Shown: positions 9,435 to 17,114 of the stretch, in pieces
Layout of the letters: each line of letters begins with the position of its first letter
Position numbering within the stretch: the stretch's first letter is position 1
Source: Candidatus Saccharimonadota bacterium
Lineage (GTDB): Bacteria > Patescibacteriota > Saccharimonadia > Saccharimonadales > UBA4665
Assembly: GCA_028286405.1 (NCBI GenBank)
Contig: JAQBRP010000020.1
Location: 1-36,132 of the forward strand
DNA length: 36,132 nt
Reading direction: 5' to 3'
Translations under genes and position numbers: made by a program
The notes under the pieces: generated by a model
What the model was told of the DNA's origin: nothing
The model's input: only the letters and a program-made list of their open reading frames with translations
The model's database searches: none

Positions 9435-10805
9435 ATGACAAGCAAGAAAATATCCATCGAATATAATCACAACTTGCCACTCGGTGTGGTTAGTCCTGAC
9501 CCCTATAACTTTTTAATTCTCGATAAGTTCTTCGACGACTTTAAATTTGTCTCCAGCGATAAGCAGACTTGGCTTCAAGATCTGTCGCTTAAAGTGGCCC
9601 CGAGTTCTCTTGGTCAAAAGAGTACTTATGGGGAAGCGAAGGAGCTATACCGTTCAAAGAAGTTTGTTGATATGGTCAAGGCTGATCCGAAGCGTAAGTA
9701 TGTCATGTACTCTCCCCTCGATCCACCGTACAAGGTAAACCCGCTTACCTACCTTATGAACTCACCAACGATTTCGCACGCCTACGAAAATAAGCGTTAT
9801 TTCCGCGACGAATTCTCGGGCCTTATTAAGATTCCAGATTATGAAATTAAATATATGAACGAGTTGGATCGAGCCGCCAGCTACAAGAATTTAACTGAAC
9901 GTTTTGAAGGACCATTTATGCTTCAGGACGAAGATTCGTCTGGTTCAAAAGGCACCTACGCTATCCGTAACCAAGATGATTACGTAGAAGCCATCAAGTC
10001 GCTCAAGAAATTCTCACGTGGTCGCACCATTGTGGTCTCCAAGTTTATTCACGGGGAAGTCACCAGTATCCAGGTATGTATTACCAAATACGGTATATTC
10101 AGTGGTGGAATTCAGCGTCAACTGGTCGATAGTAAATACCTATGTAACCCCGACCTAGCCGGTGCCAGTAAGTGGTGTGGTGGTGAAATTGGCGATGAGT
10201 ATCCCGATATTGTGCAACACCAAGCTCGGGAAATTGCCAGTATCGTAGGTTCGGAATTATCCAGCCATGGCTACAAGGGCATTTTTGGCGTTGATCTTAT
10301 TGTTACGCCAGAACATGAGGTGTATGCCATCGAGATTAATGCTCGGCTGACTGGTTACTCACACATCATTAGCGACATGCAAACGCTACAAGGTAAGATT
10401 CCATTCATGTTGTTACACCTACTAGAACTAGGCAACTTTAAGTATGAAGTTACCGATAGCGAAGCATTGCCGAGTGTAAACAAATTTGATAAGCCTGGTT
10501 CATTGTTAATTCTTAATAACACGCTAGACACCGATATTACGCTAGACACGTATATCCGCCCGGGTTTGTACCGCTTCCGTCAGGGTAAGATAACGTTCAT
10601 ACGACCAGCCTACTCGCTGGAAAGTGTAAAAGGCGAAGATACGCTGCTTATTCTATGTCGCCACAATGAGGGCGCAACTATCGAGAGCGGCAAGCGTGTA
10701 TTAAAGATCATGAAGTATGGTCGCACCATGTACAAAGGTGAGCTGACACCAAAAGCTCAGCAAATGATTCAAGCGATTAAAGAAACTTTCAACCTCCCCA
10801 ACTAA
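9435..10805 (+). CDS. ATP-grasp domain protein with extra C-terminal domain
   Basis: FMLQDEDSSGSKGTYAIRNQDDYVEAI..., VSKFIHGEVTSIQVC..., GIFGVDLIVTPEHEVYAIEINARLTGYSH. Confidence 0.75.
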   Translation: MTSKKISIEYNHNLPLGVVSPDPYNFLILDKFFDDFKFVSSDKQTWLQDLSLKVAPSSLGQKSTYGEAKELYRSKKFVDMVKADPKRKYVMYSPLDPPYKVNPLTYLMNSPTISHAYENKRYFRDEFSGLIKIPDYEIKYMNELDRAASYKNLTERFEGPFMLQDEDSSGSKGTYAIRNQDDYVEAIKSLKKFSRGRTIVVSKFIHGEVTSIQVCITKYGIFSGGIQRQLVDSKYLCNPDLAGASKWCGGEIGDEYPDIVQHQAREIASIVGSELSSHGYKGIFGVDLIVTPEHEVYAIEINARLTGYSHIISDMQTLQGKIPFMLLHLLELGNFKYEVTDSEALPSVNKFDKPGSLLILNNTLDTDITLDTYIRPGLYRFRQGKITFIRPAYSLESVKGEDTLLILCRHNEGATIESGKRVLKIMKYGRTMYKGELTPKAQQMIQAIKETFNLPN

Positions 10806-10847
10806 TACGTAATTACTGGGCCATTCCGCTCATGCTATTATGGGGTG

Positions 10848-11360
10848 ATGGACACAGCTCTTATTACACTCGTTGCAATTGTTATTGTGCCAGTCGTGGC
10901 ACTGATGTTGCTGCGTATTAATGCGGCCCTGGTATTCATGGCGCTCTGCCTGGGCAGCGTTCTGACACAGTTTGTGGCCGAGGACGCCAGTTGGTTTGTC
11001 GCCCTGGCGAAGCCAAATGTGCCGCAGGCTGGCTCGGTCAGCGAATCGATGGTCAAGCTTGGTTTATTGCTACTGCCACCACTACTGACAGCTGTGTTCA
11101 TGATTCGTACTGTGCACGGCGGCGGTCGCTTGCTGCTGAACGCTCTGCCGGCAGTCGGAACGGGCCTACTAGCTGCCTTGCTGGTGGTACCGCTATTGAC
11201 CCCCGGTACCGCCATTCCGATTCTAGCTTCGCCACTGTGGCAAGATGTAGTTAAGCTCCAAGACTTGATTGTTGGCTCTAGCGCATTGCTGTGTTTGTTG
11301 GTACTTTGGCTGCAACGCCCTAAGACGGGCGAGCGCAAACACCGTAAGCATCACGGCTAA
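10848..11360 (+). CDS. Hypothetical polytopic membrane protein
   Basis: About 170 aa, multiple hydrophobic helices, basic tail RPKTGERKHRKHHG; TTACTG-N17-TATTAT-N6-ATG upstream. Confidence 0.65.
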   Translation: MDTALITLVAIVIVPVVALMLLRINAALVFMALCLGSVLTQFVAEDASWFVALAKPNVPQAGSVSESMVKLGLLLLPPLLTAVFMIRTVHGGGRLLLNALPAVGTGLLAALLVVPLLTPGTAIPILASPLWQDVVKLQDLIVGSSALLCLLVLWLQRPKTGERKHRKHHG

Positions 11361-11461
11361 CAGATTGACTTTTTGCTCAAAACATCGATAATACAAGGAG
11401 TTAATTGAACCGTTTACGGATGTTTGGCCCCATATGCTTCGCATATAATGCCCACATCCTC

Positions 11462-11498
11462 GGAAAGTAATTTTATGTGAACATAAAATTAGCTTTCC
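11462..11498 (+). other. Long hairpin in the 5' leader of the tRNA
   Basis: GGAAAGTAATTTTATGT-GA-ACATAAAATTAGCTTTCC, inverted repeat with one bulge, ending 8 nt before the tRNA; TATAAT at 11444-11449 upstream. Confidence 0.8.
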
Positions 11499-11506
11499 TG
11501 CGGTGT

Positions 11507-11583
11507 GGGCCCATAGCTCAGTCGGTTAGAGCACCTGCCGTTTAAGCAGGGTGTCGTGAGTTCGAGTCTCACTGGGCCCTCCA
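11507..11583 (+). tRNA. tRNA, apparent anticodon TTT (Lys), encoded CCA, G at position 33
   Basis: Cloverleaf: acceptor GGGCCCA/TGGGCCC, D-arm GCTC..GAGC, anticodon stem CCTGC/GCAGG with loop CGTTTAA, T-arm GTGAG-TTCGAGT-CTCAC, T73, CCA. Confidence 0.88.
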
Positions 11584-11590
11584 TGAAAAA

Positions 11591-11617
11591 TGCCTCAGCA
11601 AAGCTGGGGCTTTTTTC
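11591..11617 (+). terminator. Rho-independent terminator after the tRNA
   Basis: GCCTCAGC-AAA-GCTGGGGC-TTTTTT. Confidence 0.85.
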
Positions 11618-11701
11618 ATGGTTGGTGCAATGGGACTACTGAACGAGTTCGGTCGTTAGTCACAGCCCCCAGCGTAGCGGGCGGCTGGATTAACGTGCGC
11701 T

Positions 11702-11719
11702 GTCTCACTGGGCCGTCCA
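11702..11719 (+). repeat. Partial duplicate of the tRNA 3' end
   Basis: GTCTCACTGGGCCGTCCA matches 11566-11583 GTCTCACTGGGCCCTCCA at 17/18 positions; a related terminator follows at the same distance. Confidence 0.8.
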
Positions 11720-11727
11720 AATAAAGA

Positions 11728-11751
11728 ACGTCAGCAAAGCTGGCGTTTTTT
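11728..11751 (+). terminator. Second terminator-like hairpin
   Basis: AACGTCAGC-AAA-GCTGGCGTTTTTT. Confidence 0.75.
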
Positions 11752-11769
11752 ATTTGCTATAGTTAGAGC

Positions 11770-12222
11770 ATGAAGCCATTTAAAGAAGCGGTGTCGTTAG
11801 TAATAGTCTCTAGCGATAACAAGTTTTTAGCAGTTAAGCGCCCAGACAATCCAAGCGATGACCTAGCAGGAGTATGGGGCTTTCCGGCAGTTACTCTTAA
11901 TGAGGGCGAAAGCCATGACGACGGTGCAGCTCGTGTTGGTCGTCAGAAGTTGGGCGTTGATATTATGTTAGGCGAAAAGATAGGTGAAAGCACCCACGAC
12001 CGCGGAACCTACACGCTACACTTGACTGACTACAGGGCAGAAATTGTAGATGGCGAACCGGTAGCGCCACAAGACGACACCTCAGTAACCCAGTATTCGG
12101 AATGTAAATATTCTGATGACCCCATTATTCTTATTCCAGCAGCTAAGCGCGGCTCTCAGTGCACCCAGCTTTTTCTAGAGTCGCTTGGTATTGACTGGGA
12201 AAGTCACGCTGTTACGTTATGA
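11770..12222 (+). CDS. Nudix hydrolase family protein
   Basis: WGFPAVTLNEGESHDDGAARVGRQKLGVDI resembles a degenerate Nudix box GX5EX7REUXEEXGU. Confidence 0.7.
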   Translation: MKPFKEAVSLVIVSSDNKFLAVKRPDNPSDDLAGVWGFPAVTLNEGESHDDGAARVGRQKLGVDIMLGEKIGESTHDRGTYTLHLTDYRAEIVDGEPVAPQDDTSVTQYSECKYSDDPIILIPAAKRGSQCTQLFLESLGIDWESHAVTL

Positions 12223-12713
12223 ATCAAGCGCTTGCAGAACGTATTCAAAGGGCGAAAGTCCTTTTAGAAACAGCTCGCCATGCGACCATGGCGACAGTTA
12301 ATGTCGATGGTACGCCTCACAACACACCTTTCTTTTTCATCCATGGCGAAAAGCTCGAGTATATCTACTGGGGCTCACATCCAGATGCCCTGCACTCGCA
12401 GAACATCGTCCGTACGGGAAATGTGTTTATTGTGGTGTATGACATGATGGAGAAAGGCGGGCTTTACATTAAGGGCACTAAAGCTCACAAACTTTCAGGC
12501 TCTGAACTTGAAAAAGCCCTAGAAATTCATAATGTGCTGCGAGCCAAAGAGGGTAGTAAACCTATCGATCTTTCATACTATACCGGGGATAGCCCCCAGC
12601 GCATGTATGCCACTAAGCCAACAAATTTTTGGGTTAACATTGGCAAAAAGAGTAAAGAGGGCATGATGCTCCAAGATCTTCGTGTGGAAGTTAACCTAGC
12701 TGATTTAATTTAG
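12219..12713 (+). CDS. Pyridoxamine 5'-phosphate oxidase-like FMN-binding split-barrel protein
   Basis: LLETARHATMATVNVDGTPHNTPFFFIHGEKLEYIYWGSHPDALHSQNIVRTGNVFIVVYD; overlaps upstream gene by 4 nt. Confidence 0.75.
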   Translation: MNQALAERIQRAKVLLETARHATMATVNVDGTPHNTPFFFIHGEKLEYIYWGSHPDALHSQNIVRTGNVFIVVYDMMEKGGLYIKGTKAHKLSGSELEKALEIHNVLRAKEGSKPIDLSYYTGDSPQRMYATKPTNFWVNIGKKSKEGMMLQDLRVEVNLADLI

Positions 12714-12746
12714 TTGCAACTATTTCTACCCTGCCCCTCCAGTAAA

Positions 12747-12773
12747 AAAAGATTACCACAGGTAGTCTTTTTA
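12747..12773 (+). terminator. Rho-independent terminator
   Basis: AAAAAAGATTACC-ACA-GGTAGTCTTTTTA, stem with one G-U pair and a U-tract. Confidence 0.75.
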
Positions 12774-12777
12774 TTGG

Positions 12778-12823
12778 TTGACACGACCAAACTTGCAGCA
12801 TAAAGTTAACTCATAGGTTAACT
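12778..12823 (+). promoter_or_regulatory. Promoter with overlapping palindromic operator upstream of the ArsR-type regulator
   Basis: TTGACA (12778-12783)-N17-TAAAGT (12801-12806); AGTTAAC-TCATAG-GTTAACT (12804-12823) overlaps the -10. Confidence 0.75.
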
Positions 12824-12826
12824 ATT

Positions 12827-13162
12827 ATGCGAATTCCTTACGACTCACCGCAACTTGATACTGTGCTCGAGGCTTTGGCCAATCAGAAGCGCCGCGGCAT
12901 TATTCATGATTTATCGTTGCAGCCGTCCACGGTCGGCCAGCTTGCTCGGAACCACGAACTGTCACTACCAGCCATTCATAAACACATTCGGACGCTCGAA
13001 AATGCAAAACTTATCATACGAAAAAAGTCGGGTCGCACGAACTTTGTAGCCCTCGACAGCGCTACCCTAGGTCTGGCCCAAAGCTGGATAACACAATACC
13101 AGGTAGCCTGGGGCAGCGGCCAGGCCTCACTCGAGAATTACATTTCCAGGATGCAAGAGTGA
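12827..13162 (+). CDS. ArsR-family winged-HTH transcriptional regulator
   Basis: LDTVLEALANQKRRGIIHDLSLQPSTVGQLARNHELSLPAIHKHIRTLENAKLIIRKKSGRTNFVAL. Confidence 0.85.
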   Translation: MRIPYDSPQLDTVLEALANQKRRGIIHDLSLQPSTVGQLARNHELSLPAIHKHIRTLENAKLIIRKKSGRTNFVALDSATLGLAQSWITQYQVAWGSGQASLENYISRMQE

Positions 13163-13205
13163 AACCTGGGACGAATCAGTAGCAATAATTAAGGAGGAAA
13201 AAATA

Positions 13206-13505
13206 ATGGGTAAATACGTATACATCTACTACGCCGGCACAGCATCTAATGGCGGCAGCGCCGAAGCATGGGGCAAGTGGTTTGGTGAGCTTGGCGACAA
13301 GCTAGTCGACGGCGGCAATCCCTTTAATGATGGTGGCCAAGCCGTGCACCAGGGCGGCGTTATGCCCGTTCAAGACAGGCCAGCAACCGGCTACTCAATT
13401 GTTTCGGCCGACAGCATGGACGAAGCCACTGAGCTAGCCAAAGGCTGTCCTTTGATGTCGGCTGCCGACGGTGCGGTCTGCGTCTACGAAGCCTTACCTA
13501 TGTAG
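13206..13505 (+). CDS. YCII-related small protein
   Basis: KWFGELGDKLVDGGNPFNDGG...YSIVSADSMDEATELAKGCPLMSAADGAVCVYEALPM; AAGGAGG ribosome-binding site. Confidence 0.6.
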   Translation: MGKYVYIYYAGTASNGGSAEAWGKWFGELGDKLVDGGNPFNDGGQAVHQGGVMPVQDRPATGYSIVSADSMDEATELAKGCPLMSAADGAVCVYEALPM

Positions 13506-13524
13506 TCTTTGCTATACTGCGCAT

Positions 13525-13845
13525 ATGAAAGAACTCGTTAAGCTCGTTGTTTTTGTGCCAGAAGAAGACGCCGACGAAGTGCGCCAGGCTCTCGGTGAAG
13601 CCGGTGCCGGCAAAATTGGTGAATATTCATTCTGCAGCTATTCAGTGAAGGGAATCGGCCGATTTAAGCCCAGCGATAACGCCAATCCTCATATTGGTGT
13701 GGCAGGCAAGCTTGAGGCGGTTGATGAAGAAAGAATCGAAGTAGCCTGCGAAAAATCCCAAGCAGCAGAAATTATTGCTGTCATCAAAGAAGTGCACCCC
13801 TACGAAGAAGTGGTAATCGATATTTACCCTATGCTTTCACTATAA
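13525..13845 (+). CDS. NIF3/YqfO N-terminal-like small protein
   Basis: MKELVKLVVFVPEEDADEVRQALGEAGAGKIGEYSFCSYSVKGIGRFKPSDNANPHIG...VHPYEEVVIDIYP. Start moved from 13471 to ATG 13525, just after TATACT-N6. Confidence 0.75.
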   Translation: MKELVKLVVFVPEEDADEVRQALGEAGAGKIGEYSFCSYSVKGIGRFKPSDNANPHIGVAGKLEAVDEERIEVACEKSQAAEIIAVIKEVHPYEEVVIDIYPMLSL

Positions 13846-13919
13846 CGCAGATTAACGAAACATTAACTTTTAGCCGAGCCGTTCATGGTTAGCAGCTAGC
13901 CAAAACCTACACTGAATAG

Positions 13920-15401
13920 GTGGGTATTTGGGGCTACCGTTTTCGGCGCACCACGCTTATTCTGTGGTTGTGTTTTGGGGTGTTAGTTGGATTATGCGCT
14001 GGCTACTTTGATTACACCTTGCAGCCAGTCGGCATCTGGGTTACCGTTTGTCTGCTAGTAATAACAGGAGTACGGTTTCGCCTTGCCGGGCTTGTAGCAG
14101 TGGCGGTACTGGGCTTTGCACTGGGCTCGTGGCGCGGCGCGGTCCTAGCCGAACGGCTGACAGGCTACGCGCCACTCATCGACAACAAGGTCACGCTGCA
14201 GGCCCAGGCCAATGAAGACGCCGTGTACGGTAAAAACGGCCAGCTGACGTTTGTGGCCGTCGACATTACCAACCCAGAAACGGGTGAGCATATGCCCGGC
14301 CAAGTATGGGTAAGTGGCTACGGACCAACCGGTATTTATCAAGACGATGAATTAATTATTGCAGGCAAGCTACGCGAGGGCATTGGTTCGTACCAAGGCT
14401 TCATGAGTTTTGCCGAACTAGAACTAGTCAAACATCACCCGACGCCGATTGCTAATTTACGCCGCATGTTTGGTGCTGGCATGTTGAGCGGGCTGCCAGA
14501 ACCGCTAGCATCATTTTCGATGGGGCTGCTGATTGGTCAGCGGGCGACGCTGCCAGAAAGTGTTAAAGACAATCTGCAAAAGGTTAGCTTAACGCATATC
14601 ATTGCCGTATCAGGTGCCAACTTGACGATTATGCTCGACGCCAGTCGACGGCTGCTGGGCAAAAGCTCTAAGCGATTATCAACCGGCTTAACGCTGGGCC
14701 TAATGGCCGTGTTTGTGCTGATGACTGGCGGTAGCGCCAGCATTGTGCGAGCGGCCTTCGTGAGTTCTTTAAGTATCGCTGCTGCTTATTACGGCCACCG
14801 AACTCGGCCACTGCTTATCATTACTATGGTGGCTGCCATCACAGCTTTTATAAATCCGATTTACATTTGGAGTGACGCCAGTTGGTATTTAAGTTTTTTG
14901 GCGTTCTTTGGTGTGCTGATGGTTTCGCCACTATTACAAAACCGACTACCAGCAATTTTTGGGCGCAATATCATTTTAGCCATTGCGCTAGAAAGTTTGT
15001 GTGCCGAAATTATGTCGGTGCCGTATATTTTGTATACCTTTGGGCAAATGTCGTTCGTGGGATTGCTGGCCAACGTGTTGGTCGTCAGCATGATTCCCTA
15101 CGCCATGTTGTTTGGTTTATTCGCAGGACTAGCCGGTACATTTTTGTTTTCGTGGTGTGGTTGGTTCACCTGGCCCGCCAAGTATTTGCTGCTGTACATG
15201 CTCGACACGGCCCAGATTTTAGCCAGCTGGCCGCACATCTTTATTGACGGCATTTGGCTGGAGCTACCGGGCTTGGCACTACTATATGGCACCATCGCTG
15301 TCATGGTCGGCTTGCTGAGCTTTAAAGACCGTCACAAAAGTGCTATAATAACAGATAACAAAGCAATTAATCCCTACAAAAAACTCGGAAGGATGAGCTG
15401 A
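13920..15401 (+). CDS. comEC: ComEC/Rec2-family competence-domain membrane protein (no beta-lactamase-like domain seen)
   Basis: LIGQRATLPESVKDNLQKVSLTHIIAVSGANLTIML... plus many TM helices; GTG start. Confidence 0.85.
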   Translation: MGIWGYRFRRTTLILWLCFGVLVGLCAGYFDYTLQPVGIWVTVCLLVITGVRFRLAGLVAVAVLGFALGSWRGAVLAERLTGYAPLIDNKVTLQAQANEDAVYGKNGQLTFVAVDITNPETGEHMPGQVWVSGYGPTGIYQDDELIIAGKLREGIGSYQGFMSFAELELVKHHPTPIANLRRMFGAGMLSGLPEPLASFSMGLLIGQRATLPESVKDNLQKVSLTHIIAVSGANLTIMLDASRRLLGKSSKRLSTGLTLGLMAVFVLMTGGSASIVRAAFVSSLSIAAAYYGHRTRPLLIITMVAAITAFINPIYIWSDASWYLSFLAFFGVLMVSPLLQNRLPAIFGRNIILAIALESLCAEIMSVPYILYTFGQMSFVGLLANVLVVSMIPYAMLFGLFAGLAGTFLFSWCGWFTWPAKYLLLYMLDTAQILASWPHIFIDGIWLELPGLALLYGTIAVMVGLLSFKDRHKSAIITDNKAINPYKKLGRMS

Positions 15402-16129
15402 TGAGCGGACACAGTAAATGGTCAACAATCAAACGCCAAAAGGGCGCTAAAGATGCGGCTCGTGGTGCCGTATTTACCAAACTGGGCAACATGATTGCCA
15501 TGGCTGCCCGCAGCGGTACCGATCCCGAAACAAACTTCACCTTGCGCTTAGCCATCGATAAAGCCAAAGCCGCCAACATGCCGTCGGCCAACATTCAACG
15601 GGCCATTGACCGTATTAAAGACAAGTCAGCCGCCCAGCTAAACGAGGTCTTGTACGAAGGCTACGGCCCCGGTGGCACCGCTATTTTAGTAGAATGCGCC
15701 ACTGATAATACCAACCGTACCTACCCCGAAGTGCGCTTAGCTTTTAGTAAGCACGGCGGCAATATCGCCGAAAAAGGTAGCGTGGTGTTCCAGTTTGACC
15801 ACAAGGGCATGATCCGCGTCAAAGGTTCTGGCGACGACATTCTGCTGGTCGCCTTAGATGCCGGTGCCGAAGATGTGCAAGACGAAGATGGCGAATCGGT
15901 TATTTACACCGTTAACACCGACCTGGCCAAGGTGCGCGATGCCCTGCGCGAAGGCGGCTTAGAAGTACTGGAAGCAGAGTTAACGTACGTACCGAATAAT
16001 ACGGTTGAGGTTAGCGACGCGGCAACTGCTGGCAAAATCCTTCGCCTGATGGACGCCCTCGACGACATTGACGACGTCACCAACACGCATGTAAACTTCG
16101 ATATTCCCGAAGCACTGGTGGAGGCTTAG
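15401..16129 (+). CDS. yebC: YebC/PmpR-family regulatory protein
   Basis: MSGHSKWSTIKRQKGAKDAARGAVFTKLGNMIAMAARSGTDPETNFTLRLAIDKAKAANMP. Confidence 0.97.
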   Translation: MSGHSKWSTIKRQKGAKDAARGAVFTKLGNMIAMAARSGTDPETNFTLRLAIDKAKAANMPSANIQRAIDRIKDKSAAQLNEVLYEGYGPGGTAILVECATDNTNRTYPEVRLAFSKHGGNIAEKGSVVFQFDHKGMIRVKGSGDDILLVALDAGAEDVQDEDGESVIYTVNTDLAKVRDALREGGLEVLEAELTYVPNNTVEVSDAATAGKILRLMDALDDIDDVTNTHVNFDIPEALVEA

Positions 16130-16130
16130 C

Positions 16131-16640
16131 ATGGGCCGTCCCAATCTCGAAGAAGGCTTTAAGTTTTGGCGAGACGAAGTAGCTGAGCTAGAGCGCCCCG
16201 AAAAAGATATACCCTACATACCCGTAATTGCTCTGGCCGGTATATACGTAGCGCTTAACCGGGATCCACAAAAGCTTACATCGTATGATTGGCGACGTAC
16301 TGTTTTGACAAACGACGATGCTATGGCCGGCTTTCGACAGAGCTTGATAGATTTTTTTAGAGATCGCGTTGACGATGATTTCATGATATCTATTGATCAT
16401 AACGACCCAGGCCACAATACATCCATGCAAAGTCGCAACAAATACGACTCAGTTATTGATGGGCTACCAGATTCAGTGATCGCTCTCCCTGAAAACGAAA
16501 CGTTCCTAGCAGAATCACTGGGCTTAGCCCGACACGATGACGCAATTGAGCTTAATCCACTGCGACTATCGGTCCAAGGTATGTACGCCTTCGCCAGTCA
16601 TTATCCTCGTACGGCGGAATTTGTGGGTGAACAGGTATGA
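16131..16640 (+). CDS. Hypothetical protein between yebC and ruvC
   Basis: 169 aa ORF, 4-nt ATGA overlap with ruvC. Confidence 0.6.
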   Translation: MGRPNLEEGFKFWRDEVAELERPEKDIPYIPVIALAGIYVALNRDPQKLTSYDWRRTVLTNDDAMAGFRQSLIDFFRDRVDDDFMISIDHNDPGHNTSMQSRNKYDSVIDGLPDSVIALPENETFLAESLGLARHDDAIELNPLRLSVQGMYAFASHYPRTAEFVGEQV

Positions 16641-17107
16641 GAATCCTGGGCATCGACCCAGGCACCGGCATCCTCGGCTTTGGCATTATTGAAATCATTA
16701 AAAACCAACCGGTTCTAGTCGATGGCGGTGTGATCCGCACACCCGTAAAAGAAGATGATGCTGTTCGTTTACTAACGATTTACGATGAACTCAGCGAAAT
16801 TATTAAGCAAACCAAGCCCGACGTTATGTCGGTCGAAAAGTTGTTCTTTGCCCGTAACGTGACTACTGCTATGACGGTGGCCCAGGCACGGGGAGTGGTA
16901 TTACTCTGCGGCAAGCAAGCCGGACTGCCAATTTATGAATACACGCCAATGCAAATTAAGCAGGCGGTAACTGGCTACGGTAAGGCCGATAAAAAGCAAA
17001 TGCAAGAAATGGTGCGGGTCATTCTAAAGCTCAAAGAAATTCCCAAGCCCGATGATGCCGCCGACGCTCTAGCAGCAGCTATCACCTGCAGCATGGTTAT
17101 GAGATAA
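16637..17107 (+). CDS. ruvC: Crossover junction endodeoxyribonuclease RuvC
   Basis: MRILGIDPGTGILGFGIIE..., VEKLFFARNVTTAMTVAQARGVVLL..., VTGYGKADKKQMQEMV, DDAADALAAAI. Confidence 0.97.
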   Translation: MRILGIDPGTGILGFGIIEIIKNQPVLVDGGVIRTPVKEDDAVRLLTIYDELSEIIKQTKPDVMSVEKLFFARNVTTAMTVAQARGVVLLCGKQAGLPIYEYTPMQIKQAVTGYGKADKKQMQEMVRVILKLKEIPKPDDAADALAAAITCSMVMR

Positions 17108-17114
17108 TTGCTCC

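Noticed and set aside
10838-11338. Minus-strand 166-aa ORF opposite the 10848 membrane protein gene
   Set aside because: The plus-strand ORF has a good promoter and TM pattern; the antisense translation lacks domain features.
12778-13505. Metal-resistance (ars) operon
   Set aside because: The ArsR-family regulator has no Cys metal site and the neighbours are not transporters or reductases.
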